From NCBI RefSeq assembly GCF_014647675.1, contig NZ_BMPQ01000022.1, forward strand, positions 1 to 64,000: a stretch of DNA of 64,000 bases, written 5' to 3'. The DNA comes from Streptomyces flaveus. Its GTDB lineage: Bacteria; Actinomycetota; Actinomycetes; Streptomycetales; Streptomycetaceae. The notes beneath the pieces are model-generated. The model saw only the letters and a list, made by a program, of their open reading frames with translations, was not told the DNA's origin and did no database searches. Below are positions 38,910-47,306 of this stretch, one piece after another. How positions within the stretch are numbered: the first letter of the stretch is position 1; each line of letters opens with the position of its first letter. The translations under genes were made by a program, and so were the position numbers.

Positions 38910-39587
38910 TTACCGCTCGCCCCCCGGTCCGGCCGGAGTGGTGGACTCACCGGTGAGGTGGGGCTCGACGTCCACGACGCCCTCCACTGCGCGCACGAGG
39001 CGCACGGCAACCGAGATCAGCGAGGTGTCCTGGATGTGTCCGCGGAGGGTGACGACTCCCTCGTGCACGTTCACGTGGATGGCGTGGCTGAAGGCCGGGA
39101 AGAGGTAGGACACCACGGTGCGGCGGACCTCCTCCTCGATTTCCTCGTCGGACCGCAGGAAGACCTTCAGCAGGTCGGCGCGGCTGACGATTCCCTGGAG
39201 CATGCCGATGTCGTCGATCACGGGCAGCCGTTTGACGTGCCTGACGGCCATGATCCTGGCCGCCTGGGCCAAGGTGGCGTCGGGGTGGACCGTGATGGCG
39301 GAGGTGCTCATGAGCTCCTCCGCCGTCACTGCCCCGGCCTTGGCGACGTCGGACAGGCGCCGACGTTGCTCGAAGAGGCTCGGGTCGCTGTCGCGGAACT
39401 CCTCCTTGGGCAGCAGGTCGGCCTCGGAGACGACGCCGATGACGCGCCCTTCTCCCTCCAGCACCGGCATGGCACTGACCTTCCACTGCTCCATGGTCCG
39501 GACGATCTCCTTGAAGGGGGCGTCGCGTCCGACGGCCACGACCGTATGCGTCATCACATCGCTCACGATGTGCGGGGTCTCAGGCAC
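38910..39587 (-). CDS. CBS-pair plus BON domain protein (third copy)
   Basis: A 225-residue paralogue with CBS 1 (VSDVMTHTVVAVGRDAPFKEIVRTMEQWKVSAMPVLE), CBS 2 (LMSTSAITVHPDATLAQAARIMAVRHVKRLPVID) and a BON domain (HVNVHEGVVTLRGHIQDTSLISVAVRLVRAVEGVVDVEPHL). It starts at GTG 39587, 24 bp after the cyclic-nucleotide-binding-like gene, so the two form an operon. Compared with the copy at 24446 the linker between CBS motifs is acidic rather than basic. Confidence 0.9.
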   Translation of the reverse strand: MPETPHIVSDVMTHTVVAVGRDAPFKEIVRTMEQWKVSAMPVLEGEGRVIGVVSEADLLPKEEFRDSDPSLFEQRRRLSDVAKAGAVTAEELMSTSAITVHPDATLAQAARIMAVRHVKRLPVIDDIGMLQGIVSRADLLKVFLRSDEEIEEEVRRTVVSYLFPAFSHAIHVNVHEGVVTLRGHIQDTSLISVAVRLVRAVEGVVDVEPHLTGESTTPAGPGGER

Positions 39588-39611
39588 TTCGGGCCTCCTC
39601 GTCTCGCCTCG

Positions 39612-40070
39612 TCAGGGCACCTCGCCTGCGCCGTAGGGCGCGTACAGGTCGAGCAGTCGTACCCGGGCGGACCTGAGCCGGGCTGCGATCACTCCGGCGA
39701 CATAGGTGCACATTTCGTGCTGCAGTTCCGGGTTCTTGCCGCACAGCTCACGGACCGCGGCCGCGTCGAACTCGTAGGCGCGCACCGGGCTGCTGGCCTG
39801 GGCACCCAGGTGCCAGTGGTGGGGAGGGACGAACCATGACCAGCCCAGCAGTTCCCCGGCCCCGAGGGTGTCGACGACCGCTGCGCGGCGGCCGGGCACA
39901 TGCAGGTCGAGAGCGACGGTGCCCGTGTGGATGATCCAGAAGCGGTCGGCCTTGCCGCCCTCGTTGTAGACGCGCTCGTCGATCTCGAACGACACCTCGC
40001 GAGCGAGGGACATGAGCTGCTCGCGATGCTCCTTTGTCAGGGCGCCGAAGACGCCGGTCCTCGCAACCAC
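39612..40070 (-). CDS. Stand-alone Crp/Fnr-type cyclic-nucleotide-binding domain protein
   Basis: A 152-residue protein equal to the CRP beta-barrel plus C-helix: VFGALTKEHREQLMSLAREVSFEIDERVYNEGGKADRFWIIHTGTVALDL, LGAGELLGWSWFVPPHHWHLGAQASSPVRAYEFDAAAVRELC. It ends after one further helix (VAGVIAARLRSARVRLLDLYAP). The DNA-binding HTH is missing, so it is not a direct transcription factor. It may sense a ligand and act by protein contact, perhaps with the co-transcribed CBS-BON protein. The start GTG 40070 is weakly supported. Confidence 0.82.
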   Translation of the reverse strand: MVARTGVFGALTKEHREQLMSLAREVSFEIDERVYNEGGKADRFWIIHTGTVALDLHVPGRRAAVVDTLGAGELLGWSWFVPPHHWHLGAQASSPVRAYEFDAAAVRELCGKNPELQHEMCTYVAGVIAARLRSARVRLLDLYAPYGAGEVP

Positions 40071-40362
40071 AATGGTCTTCCCTTCTCCATGACCTCGAAG
40101 TGGAGGCGGGCTCGTATCCGGTCACGGACGTCTCACCAGGCACGGACCCAGGCCAACGCGAAGGCAGTGGCGGCGATGCCGAGTGGCACCCAGCGCTGTG
40201 TTCCCGGCCACATGACTCCACGATCGTCGCAAATCGGCATGGTGCAACCCGGGCCGAGACCTCCCTGCGAGAGTCCGGCCACGTGTCGCGACGGACCCGG
40301 GGCGGTGCGACGGTATTCACGGGGGGCCTTCGCGGTGGCCGGGCAGGAAGGCGGTAGGGACC
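40071..40362. other. Intergenic region between CRP-like and truncated USP genes
   Basis: The 292-bp divergent gap has no convincing open frame. GGGCCGAGACCTCC at 40251-40264 has a perfect left half-site of the recurring box but a poor right half. No terminator-like stem was recognised. Confidence 0.4.
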
Positions 40363-40635
40363 ATGGAGCTCCCGCTGGTCGTAGGTGTCGACGGATCGGA
40401 GTCCAGCCTGCAAGCCGTGGACTGGGCGATGGACGAGGCTGCGCGCCTCGGGCTGCCCTTGCGCCTCGTCTACGCCTCTCTGTGGGAGCGGTACGAGGGA
40501 AGCCGCCCGTCCTTCAGCACCGACCGCCCAGCCGAAGAGGTCATGGCCGAGCACATCATCGCGTCCTGCGCGGAACGCGCCCGGCTGCGCAACCCAGAGG
40601 TGAAGGTGTCGAGCGACGTGCTGCCGGTGAGCTGA
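40363..40635 (+). pseudogene. Truncated universal stress protein gene
   Basis: Ninety codons encode the first half of a Usp domain (LPLVVGVDGSESSLQAVDWAMDEAARLGLPLRLVYASLWERYEG to VKVSSDVLPVS) and then stop. The ATP-binding G-motif and the whole second domain are absent. A shifted frame continues LIRVADRKRR, reminiscent of the next family segment, but it soon loses similarity. ATG 40363 is preceded by GGTAGGGA. It is the third damaged USP gene in the window. Confidence 0.78.
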
Positions 40636-40762
40636 TCCGCGTGGCGGACCGGAAAAGACGTGACGGCTGGTCAGGAACTCCGGGAGCGCGGCGATTCGGA
40701 GCCTCGCGGCGGCGCCGTCAGCCTAGGGTCCGCTGCAGGCGACATGGTCGTGGGAGACGTGG

Positions 40763-41641
40763 ATGAAGTGGCTGGTCTCGCTGGTCGGCGCGGGGCTGGT
40801 CATGGTCACCCTGCGGGACCTGTTCCACACCCTCTGGCACCCCACCCGCCACGGCGGCCTGAGCCGCCTGGTCATGACGGCGCTGTGGCGACTGGCCCGG
40901 CGCTTTCGTGCGCGCAGGCGTGTGGTCGGGCTCGTCGGGCCGCTCGCCATGGTGACGGTGGTGGGCATGTGGGCCGCCACCGTCGTCCTCGGCTGGGCCA
41001 TCGTCTACTGGCCCCACATGCCCGGGGCGTTCACCTTCTCGCCCGGTTCCAAGGCGGCGCAGGAGCCGGCGCTACTCGACTCCCTGTACCTGTCGCTCGT
41101 CACGGTGGCCACCTTGGGGCTGGGTGACATCGCACCCGGCGAGGCCTGGCTCCGCCTGGTCTCACCGTTGGAGGCCCTCGTCGGCTTCGCGCTGCTCACG
41201 GCCACGGTCTCCTGGGTACTGGAGATCTACCCGGCGCTGACCCGCCGGAGGGTCCTGGCCATCCGGCTGGCGCTGCTGCGCGACTCGGACCCGGCGACCC
41301 AGCAGATCGACTGCACTGCGGGGGCGTTGCTGCTGGACAGCCTGGCCACCGAGGTCGTACGTGTCCGTATCGACTTCACCCAGTATGCCGAGGCGTACTA
41401 CTTCCACGACGGGGAGGATCACGCGTCGCTGGCGGCCATGGTCGGCTACGCCGACGCCCTTGCCCAGCGCGGACAGGCAGGGCGGAGGCCGGAGGTGCGA
41501 CTGGCCGGTGACCTGCTCGCCGGTGCGCTGAAAGACCTGGCCGCCATCCTCGACCAGCGTTTCCTCCATACGGGCGGAACACCGACGGAAGTGCTCGCCG
41601 CGTACGCCGCCGACCACGGCCGCAGCAGCGCGCAGCCCTGA
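40763..41641 (+). CDS. Two-span potassium-channel-family protein
   Basis: A 292-residue membrane protein. The N-terminus has a helix and a re-entrant segment (LVSLVGAGLVMVTLRDLFHTLWHPTRHGG). Further spans are at about 52-78 (VVGLVGPLAMVTVVGMWAATVVLGWAIVYW) and 120-150. The pore loop DSLYLSLVTVATLGLGDIAPGEAW corresponds to the K+ filter TVGYGD but reads TLGLGD. The C-terminal half is cytoplasmic and helical (EVRLAGDLLAGALKDLAAILDQRF). It may be a potassium channel with altered selectivity. Confidence 0.82.
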   Translation: MKWLVSLVGAGLVMVTLRDLFHTLWHPTRHGGLSRLVMTALWRLARRFRARRRVVGLVGPLAMVTVVGMWAATVVLGWAIVYWPHMPGAFTFSPGSKAAQEPALLDSLYLSLVTVATLGLGDIAPGEAWLRLVSPLEALVGFALLTATVSWVLEIYPALTRRRVLAIRLALLRDSDPATQQIDCTAGALLLDSLATEVVRVRIDFTQYAEAYYFHDGEDHASLAAMVGYADALAQRGQAGRRPEVRLAGDLLAGALKDLAAILDQRFLHTGGTPTEVLAAYAADHGRSSAQP

Positions 41642-41685
41642 GCAAGGGGGCACTCTGAGAGGGCAGAAGGCCGTCTCTCGGGGCG

Positions 41686-44397
41686 GTGGCCGGGTACACG
41701 ACGGGAGCGGTTGATGGCACCCAACGCACGGAGCTGGCCGGACACGGCTCCGCCACGGGCGTGAACCGGCGCAGCGGCAACCGGAGGTCCGCTCCGGAGG
41801 AAAACCGGCTCAGGGGCGCGACTCCCGCCGGAGGGCTGTCGTCGGACGAGGCCGCGCGGCGGCTGGCACTGCACGGGCCCAATGAGATCCCCTCGGAGCC
41901 GCGTACCCCGGTGTGGCGGCGGGTGCTGCAGCAGCTGCGCGATCCGCTGATCCTCGTCCTGCTCGTCGCTGCCGCCCTGACGATCGCCACCGGCGATCTC
42001 TCCGACGCCGCCGTGATCCTGCTCGTGATCACCGTGAACACGGTGGTCGGCGTCGTGCAGGAGGTACGGGCGGAAGAGGCGGTGATGGCCCTGTCCGCGA
42101 TGAGTGCCCCGGCCGCCAGGGTGGTGCGGGGCGGTGAGGAACGTTCCATCCCGTCGGCCGAGGTGGTGCCGGGCGACCTGGTCCTGGTGGCCGAGGGAGA
42201 CATCGTCCCCGCGGACGCGGACGTGCTGGACGGGGCGTTGCTGCTGGCGGACGAGTCCTCGCTGACGGGTGAGTCCGTTCCGGTGGAGAAGGCCCCCGAC
42301 AGTGACGAGGCGCGAGGGGCGGTGTCGGCGGGCACGGTCATCGTCCGCGGCCACGGCCGTGTCGTGGTCACCGCCACCGGGGCCGACAGTGCGCTCGGCC
42401 GGATCACTTCCCTGATGGGTGCCGCGCCCGGTCTGACCCCGCTGCAGCGCCGGCTGGCGAGGTTCGGCCGGGTTCTGGCGGCGGCCATTGTGGCGCTGTG
42501 CGCGGTGGTCCTCGCTATCGGGCTGGTGCGCGGACAGCCCGTGGAGCTGATGGTCGTGGCGGCGATCAGCCTCGCCGTCGCGGCCGTACCGGAGTCCCTG
42601 CCCGCCGTCGTGACGCTCGCCCTCGCACTGGGAGCCAGGCGGATGGCGGACCGGCACGCCATCGTCCGCAGGCTGCCCGCCGTCGAGACCCTGGGCTCCG
42701 TCACGGTGATCGCCACCGACAAGACCGGCACCCTGACCGAGGGCCGGATGGCCGCTGAGCAACTGTGGACGCCACTCGGCGAGGGAGCGGTCGTGGGGAC
42801 CGGCTACGACCTCGAGGGCCAGGTCGTCCGCGACGGCGAGAGGGTGACCCCGGGCAACGGACCCGACCTGGCGGCGCTCCTGCGGGCCGCGATGCTGTGC
42901 AACGACGCGGCGCTGGAGCCCCCGTCGGATCATTCCCCGGACTGGAGCGCTCTCGGAGATCCCACCGAGGCCGCCCTGCTGGTGGCCGGAGCCCGCCTCG
43001 GGCTGGACCGGGCGGCGCTGGACCGTGAACTGCCGCGCCTGGAGGAGATTTCGTTCGACAGCGACCGCAAGCGCATGACACCGTGCACCGCCGCCCGAAG
43101 GGCGGAGTGCGGGTCGCGTGCAAAGGAGCGCCGGAATCCATGCTCGGACCGGCGGCCCTGTCCGACGACCCTGAGCTACTCGTCCGAGCAGCCGCACAGG
43201 CGGAGGCGTGGGCACGCCGTGGGTACCGGGTGCTCGCCGTTGCCTCGGCCGACCACGAGGACACGGCGCAACGGCCCTCGACTTGGGAGTCGGGCCTGTC
43301 GCTACTCGGCCTCGTCGGCATCCTGGACCCGCCCCGCAGCGCGTCCGAGCCGACGATCACCGCCTGCAAACGGGCCGGTATCGTCCCCGTACTCATCACT
43401 GGCGACCACCCGCTGACCGCACGGGCCGTGGCCGACCGCCTCGGCATCGCCTCCAGCGACGAGGAGGTCACCACCGGCGATCGGATCAGGGAAGGCACAG
43501 CCGGTGATCTGACGGGCGTACGGGTCTACGCCCGGACCACCCCGGAGCAGAAGCTGGACATCGTCCAGGCGTGGCGTGGGGCCGGGCACGTGGTGGCGAT
43601 GACGGGGGACGGCGTCGACGACGGCCCGGCCCTGCGTCAGGCCGACATCGGCGTCGCCATGGGCCGGCGCGGCACGGAGGTCGCGCGCCAGGCGGCCGAT
43701 CTGGTACTAGCCGACGACAACCCGGCCACGATCGTGTCCGCCGTCGAGGAGGGGCGCCGGGTCTACGCGAACATACGCCGGTTCCTGCTCTACGGGCTCG
43801 CGGGGGGGCACTGCGGAGATTCTGGTCATGCTCCTCGGCCCTTTCCTGGGGATGCCGCTGCCGCTTCTGCCCGCGCAGATCCTGTGGATCAACCTGCTCA
43901 CGCACGGCCTGCCAGGCGTCGCTCTCGGCGCGGAACCCGTTGACCCGCACACGATGCGCAACTCGCCCCGGCCTCCCGAGGAGAGCGTGCTGGGGGCCGG
44001 CCTGTGGCCGCGGATCCTGTTCATGGGGGCCTTCGTCGCCACCGTGACCCTCGTGGTCGGCGTCTGGGCCCGGGAGACCGGGCGCCCCTGGCAGTCCATG
44101 ATCTTCCTGGTGCTCGGGGCGACCCAGCTCGGCGTGGCCCTCGGCTCCCGGGCCCGCCCGGGCAGCCTAGCCAACCCATTCCTGCTGGTCGCCGTGGGAG
44201 TGGCACTGAGCCTTCAGGCCGCCGGTGTCTATCTGCCACCCTTGCGGGACCTGTTGGGTACGGAGCCGCTTCGGCCCACCGATCTGGCGATCGCCGCTGT
44301 GCTGTCCGGCCTCGGGCATGTCGTCATGCGTCTCCAGGCGCGGCTGAGACCGGAACGCCTGCAGAAGGCGGGTCTACCGGCAGCCCAGGGACGTTGA
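41686..44397 (+). pseudogene. CtpF-type cation-transporting P-ATPase gene with two frameshifts
   Basis: Three frames together encode a P2-type ATPase of about 900 residues. Part 1 (from GTG 41686 or 41761) has SLTGESVPVEK and the phosphorylated Asp in ATDKTGTLTEGRM. Part 2 (about 43080-43805) has CKGAPESM and VVAMTGDGVDDGPALRQADIGVAMGRRGTE. Part 3 (to 44397) has the last membrane spans (LPLLPAQILWINLLTHGLPGVALG). The first break is a missing base near 43080; the second is an extra G in a seven-G run near 43802, so frame 1 is restored. The hinge motif reads GDGVDDGPA instead of GDGVNDAPA. Confidence 0.85.
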
Positions 44398-44481
44398 GTG
44401 ACGTGCGCACCTGTTCCCGGCATGCGCACGGGAGGTTAGGGATCCACACTGGTCTGGAGGAGTGCCGGCCTGGGTGGGCCA

Positions 44482-44495
44482 GGTTCCGTCGGCCC
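44482..44495. promoter_or_regulatory. Weak candidate box upstream of hrp1
   Basis: GGTTCCGTCGGCCC keeps the right half CGGCCC, 32-45 bp before the hrp1 start. No clear partner box was found 22 bp away. Confidence 0.3.
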
Positions 44496-44526
44496 GCGTG
44501 GACAGCGACGCTCGATGGAGACGACT

Positions 44527-44946
44527 ATGACCACTGCCCGGGAGGTCATGCACGCTGGCGCCACCTGCATCCAGGAGAACGAGACACTTCAAGACGCGGC
44601 GCGCAGGATGAAGGAACTGGACGTCGGAGCCCTCCCGATCTGCGGCGAGGACGACCGGCTCCACGGGATCATCACGGACCGTGACATCGTGGTGAAGTGT
44701 CTCGCCAAGGGCAAGGACCCCAGGACCGTGACCGCGGGCCAGCTGGAGCAGGGCAAGCCGATCACGATCGACGCCGGGGCCGATGCCAACCAGGTCCTTC
44801 AGGCCATGGAAGAGCACAAGATTCGCCGACTGCCGGTCATCGACAATCACCGCCTTGTCGGCATGATCAGCGAGGCGGACCTCGCCCGTCACCTGCCCGA
44901 GGACCAGGTGGGCCATTTCGTCGAGGTCGTCTGCGCGGCCCCCTGA
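44527..44946 (+). CDS. hrp1: Hypoxic response protein 1-like CBS-pair protein
   Basis: A 139-residue protein that closely follows M. tuberculosis Hrp1 (Rv2626c) over its full length: TTAREVMHAGATCIQENETLQDAARRM, DVGALPICGEDDRLHGIITDRDIVVKCLA, HKIRRLPVIDNHRLVGMISEADLARHLPEDQVGHFV. It has two CBS motifs and no other domain. Both Hrp1 family cysteines (Cys in GATC and PICG) are present. Hrp1 is among the strongest DosR targets, and its ligand is unsettled. ATG 44527, with GGAG six bases upstream, fits the family start better than ATG 44515. Confidence 0.93.
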   Translation: MTTAREVMHAGATCIQENETLQDAARRMKELDVGALPICGEDDRLHGIITDRDIVVKCLAKGKDPRTVTAGQLEQGKPITIDAGADANQVLQAMEEHKIRRLPVIDNHRLVGMISEADLARHLPEDQVGHFVEVVCAAP

Positions 44947-45069
44947 CCGACCCATCGGTCGTCGTCCTGCGGCCCTTGAAACCGGACGTGTCATGCCGTC
45001 ATGCCGAGTCGGTCGCGGCCGATGCCGCTCCTACGGATCTTCGTCGAGGCACTGGTTCAGGAGGTCATG

Positions 45070-45819
45070 ATGGGACGTCTCACCGAGCGGGTGGCGATCG
45101 TCACCGGTGGAGCCAGGGGGATCGGCGCCGCTGTGGCACGTCTGTTCGCGGCCGAGGGTGCGGCCGTGGTGGTCGCCGACGTCCTCGATGCCGAGGGGGA
45201 GAAGCTGGCGGCGGAACTCGGTGGCCCGGCCCGCTACGCGCACCTGGACGTCAGCACCGAGGACGGCTGGCAGACGGTGGTGGCAGAGACGGAGCGGGAG
45301 CTGGGCCCTGTCTCGGTGCTGGTCAACAACGCCGGCATCCTTGCGTGGGGAACCATCGAGGAACAGACCCTCGAATCCTTCCGGCGGGTCATCGACGTCA
45401 ACCTCCAAGGCGCCTGGCTGGGTACGCGTACGGCGGCACCGTCTCTTCGCCGGGCCGGCGGAGGCGTGATCGTGAACATCTCCTCCATCGCCGGCATCAC
45501 CGGCTATGCCGGCATCGGATCGTATGTGGCCAGCAAGTGGGGACTGCGCGGGCTGACCAAGGCCGCGGCCCTGGAATTGGCCCCGGACGGGATCCGCGTC
45601 TGTTCGGTCCACCCCGGTGCGGTGCGCACCGCGATGACGGCCGACTTCGACGACTCGTTCACAGCCGGACAGCCACTCCCACGATTCGGGGAGTCCGACG
45701 AGGTCGCCCGTATGGTGCTCTTCATCGTCGCCGACGCCACCTTCTCGACCGGCGTGGAGTTCGTCCTGGACGGCGGTGTCACCGTCGGCCCACCGACCGT
45801 CCTGACTCCGGCCCGATGA
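45070..45819 (+). CDS. Short-chain dehydrogenase/reductase
   Basis: A 249-residue classical SDR: RVAIVTGGARGIGAAVARLFAAEGA (cofactor motif TGxxxGxG), HLDVSTEDGW, VNNAGILAWG, and the catalytic Ser in NISSIAGITGYAGIGSYVASKWGLRG with Tyr-x3-Lys. The acidic VVADVLD after strand 2 points to NAD(H). It resembles hydroxysteroid/3-oxoacyl reductases (FabG3-like); the true substrate is unknown. AGGAGG lies just before two adjacent ATGs (45067 and 45070); the second has the better spacing. Confidence 0.9.
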   Translation: MGRLTERVAIVTGGARGIGAAVARLFAAEGAAVVVADVLDAEGEKLAAELGGPARYAHLDVSTEDGWQTVVAETERELGPVSVLVNNAGILAWGTIEEQTLESFRRVIDVNLQGAWLGTRTAAPSLRRAGGGVIVNISSIAGITGYAGIGSYVASKWGLRGLTKAAALELAPDGIRVCSVHPGAVRTAMTADFDDSFTAGQPLPRFGESDEVARMVLFIVADATFSTGVEFVLDGGVTVGPPTVLTPAR

Positions 45820-45847
45820 CCGGGCACCTGGCGAGGTGTGCCTCCCC

Positions 45848-46513
45848 ATGACCCCCGCGTCCAAGGCCCGGGCCGTCGCTTCCGCAGCGGTCACCTTGGT
45901 GCTGCACGGCCAGGTCATGCGGCCGATGATGCTGACCTGGGGCGCGACTCGCGAAGAGGCTGCGCGTGCCTATCCCGGGGATGAGCTCATCCCTGATGCC
46001 GACAGTAGCTCGACCATGGCCACGACCCTGCCCGCGCCGCCTTCGGAGGTCTGGCCGTGGCTGGCGCAGATGGGCTGTGACCGCGGCGGCTGGTACAGCT
46101 GGGACCGGCTGGACAACGGTGGGCGGCCGAGCGCTGATCGCATCGTCCCCCAGTGGCAGGGCCTGGAGCCGGGACAGCGGCTTGCCTCTGTGCCCAGCGG
46201 CCGCGCCTGGTTCACCGTCGCGGTACTCGTACCGGAACGGACCCTGGTACTGCGGGCCGACACTCGACTGCCGTCCGGCAGCCCGTTCGACGCGTTCCAT
46301 GGCCCGCCGCCTGTCGCGTTCGTCAGTTCGGTCTGGGGCTTCCACCTCGAACCGGCCGGCGCGGACACCCGCCTTGTCGTCCGCACGCACGGTCGAAGCC
46401 GCCCGCGCGTGCTCACGAGGCCGATTGACTTGTTGTTCTGGGAACCCGCCCACTTCATCATGCAGACCCGCCAGTTCCACAACCTGCGCGCGCGGCTCGC
46501 CCGGGCCGCGTGA
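45848..46513 (+). CDS. SRPBCC (START-like) family protein
   Basis: A 221-residue protein. An N-terminal helix (VTLVLHGQVMRPMMLTWGATREEAARAYPGDELI) precedes a START-like domain (about 50-210): STTMATTLPAPPSEVWPWLAQMGCDRGGWYSWDRLDNGG, LASVPSGRAWFTVAVLVPERTLVLRAD, VWGFHLEPAGADTRLVVRTHGRSRP. The family binds hydrophobic ligands. It is followed by a second protein of related size in overlapping coding, so the pair is probably co-translated. GTG 45836 is an alternative start. Confidence 0.75.
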   Translation: MTPASKARAVASAAVTLVLHGQVMRPMMLTWGATREEAARAYPGDELIPDADSSSTMATTLPAPPSEVWPWLAQMGCDRGGWYSWDRLDNGGRPSADRIVPQWQGLEPGQRLASVPSGRAWFTVAVLVPERTLVLRADTRLPSGSPFDAFHGPPPVAFVSSVWGFHLEPAGADTRLVVRTHGRSRPRVLTRPIDLLFWEPAHFIMQTRQFHNLRARLARAA

Positions 46514-46536
46514 CCACGTGCTCCCGGGAGGCTCCG

Positions 46537-47211
46537 ATGTGCGCCGACTCGACCGCCGATCCCACCGGTGAACCGCTGCTGCTGGACGGTGCGCTGCCCG
46601 AGTTCGGGTTCTCCCGCCTCGAATGCGTGGCGCTCGCCGCGACACCGCCCGTCGCTTACGAGGCCGCGCGCGGGCTGGACCTGCTCACCATCCGCTCCTC
46701 GCTTCTCAACGCGGCCGTGTGGGCACGCGGACTGCCTGAACGGCTCCGCGGCCGGTCCATGCCGACCCCGCCGTCCCTGCGGGTGGCCGACCTGTTCGAC
46801 ACCGCCGGTGAAGCATGGGAAGGTCAGCCCTGGGTGGCGCTGGGCGAGAATCCAGGCCGCGAGCTCGTCTTCGGTGCGGTCGGGAAGCCGTGGCGGGCCT
46901 CCATCGAGTGGCGGCGGGTCGAACCGCAGCACTTCACGTCGTACGACGAGGCCGGCTGGGCGAAGATGGCGGCCGCCTTCGTGGTCCATCCGTACGGCAC
47001 CCAGCGGTCCCTGCTCACCTACGAGGCGCGCACCACCTGCACCGACCCGGCATCGACCGCCCGCTTCGGCCGCTACTGGACGCTCGTCTCCCCCGGCATC
47101 GGCGTCGTTCTGCGCGGGGCGCTCCACGCGGTCAGGGCAACAGCGGAGCAAGTGTCCAGGCGGCCCGGCCAAGGCGCGTCGCGGGGACGGTACTCGCCTT
47201 CTGGTCCCTGA
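46537..47211 (+). CDS. Conserved hypothetical protein, possible second SRPBCC-like protein
   Basis: A 224-residue protein: FGFSRLECVALAATPPVAYEAARGLDLLTIRSSLLNAAVWARGLPERL, then GQPWVALGENPGRELVFGAVGKPWRASIEWRRVEP, then AFVVHPYGTQRSLLTYEARTTCTDPASTARFGRYWTLVSPGIGVVLRGAL. The layout (an N-terminal helix, then antiparallel strands, then a long C-terminal helix) resembles START-like proteins, but no ligand residues are known. GGGAGG six bases before ATG 46537 sets the start; GTG 46510 overlaps the previous stop and is also possible. Confidence 0.7.
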   Translation: MCADSTADPTGEPLLLDGALPEFGFSRLECVALAATPPVAYEAARGLDLLTIRSSLLNAAVWARGLPERLRGRSMPTPPSLRVADLFDTAGEAWEGQPWVALGENPGRELVFGAVGKPWRASIEWRRVEPQHFTSYDEAGWAKMAAAFVVHPYGTQRSLLTYEARTTCTDPASTARFGRYWTLVSPGIGVVLRGALHAVRATAEQVSRRPGQGASRGRYSPSGP

Positions 47212-47306
47212 GCAGCCGGGCGCGGCACATCGCGTGTGGGACCACCTCACCAACAAGGCGCTCCAGCCCGGTCGCTGACACCGTTAAGGGGTCCTTGCCC
47301 GTCAAT

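Noticed and set aside
44004..44684. Open frame overlapping the P-ATPase end and hrp1
   Set aside because: Runs out of frame through two recognised genes; Arg/Gly-rich shadow.
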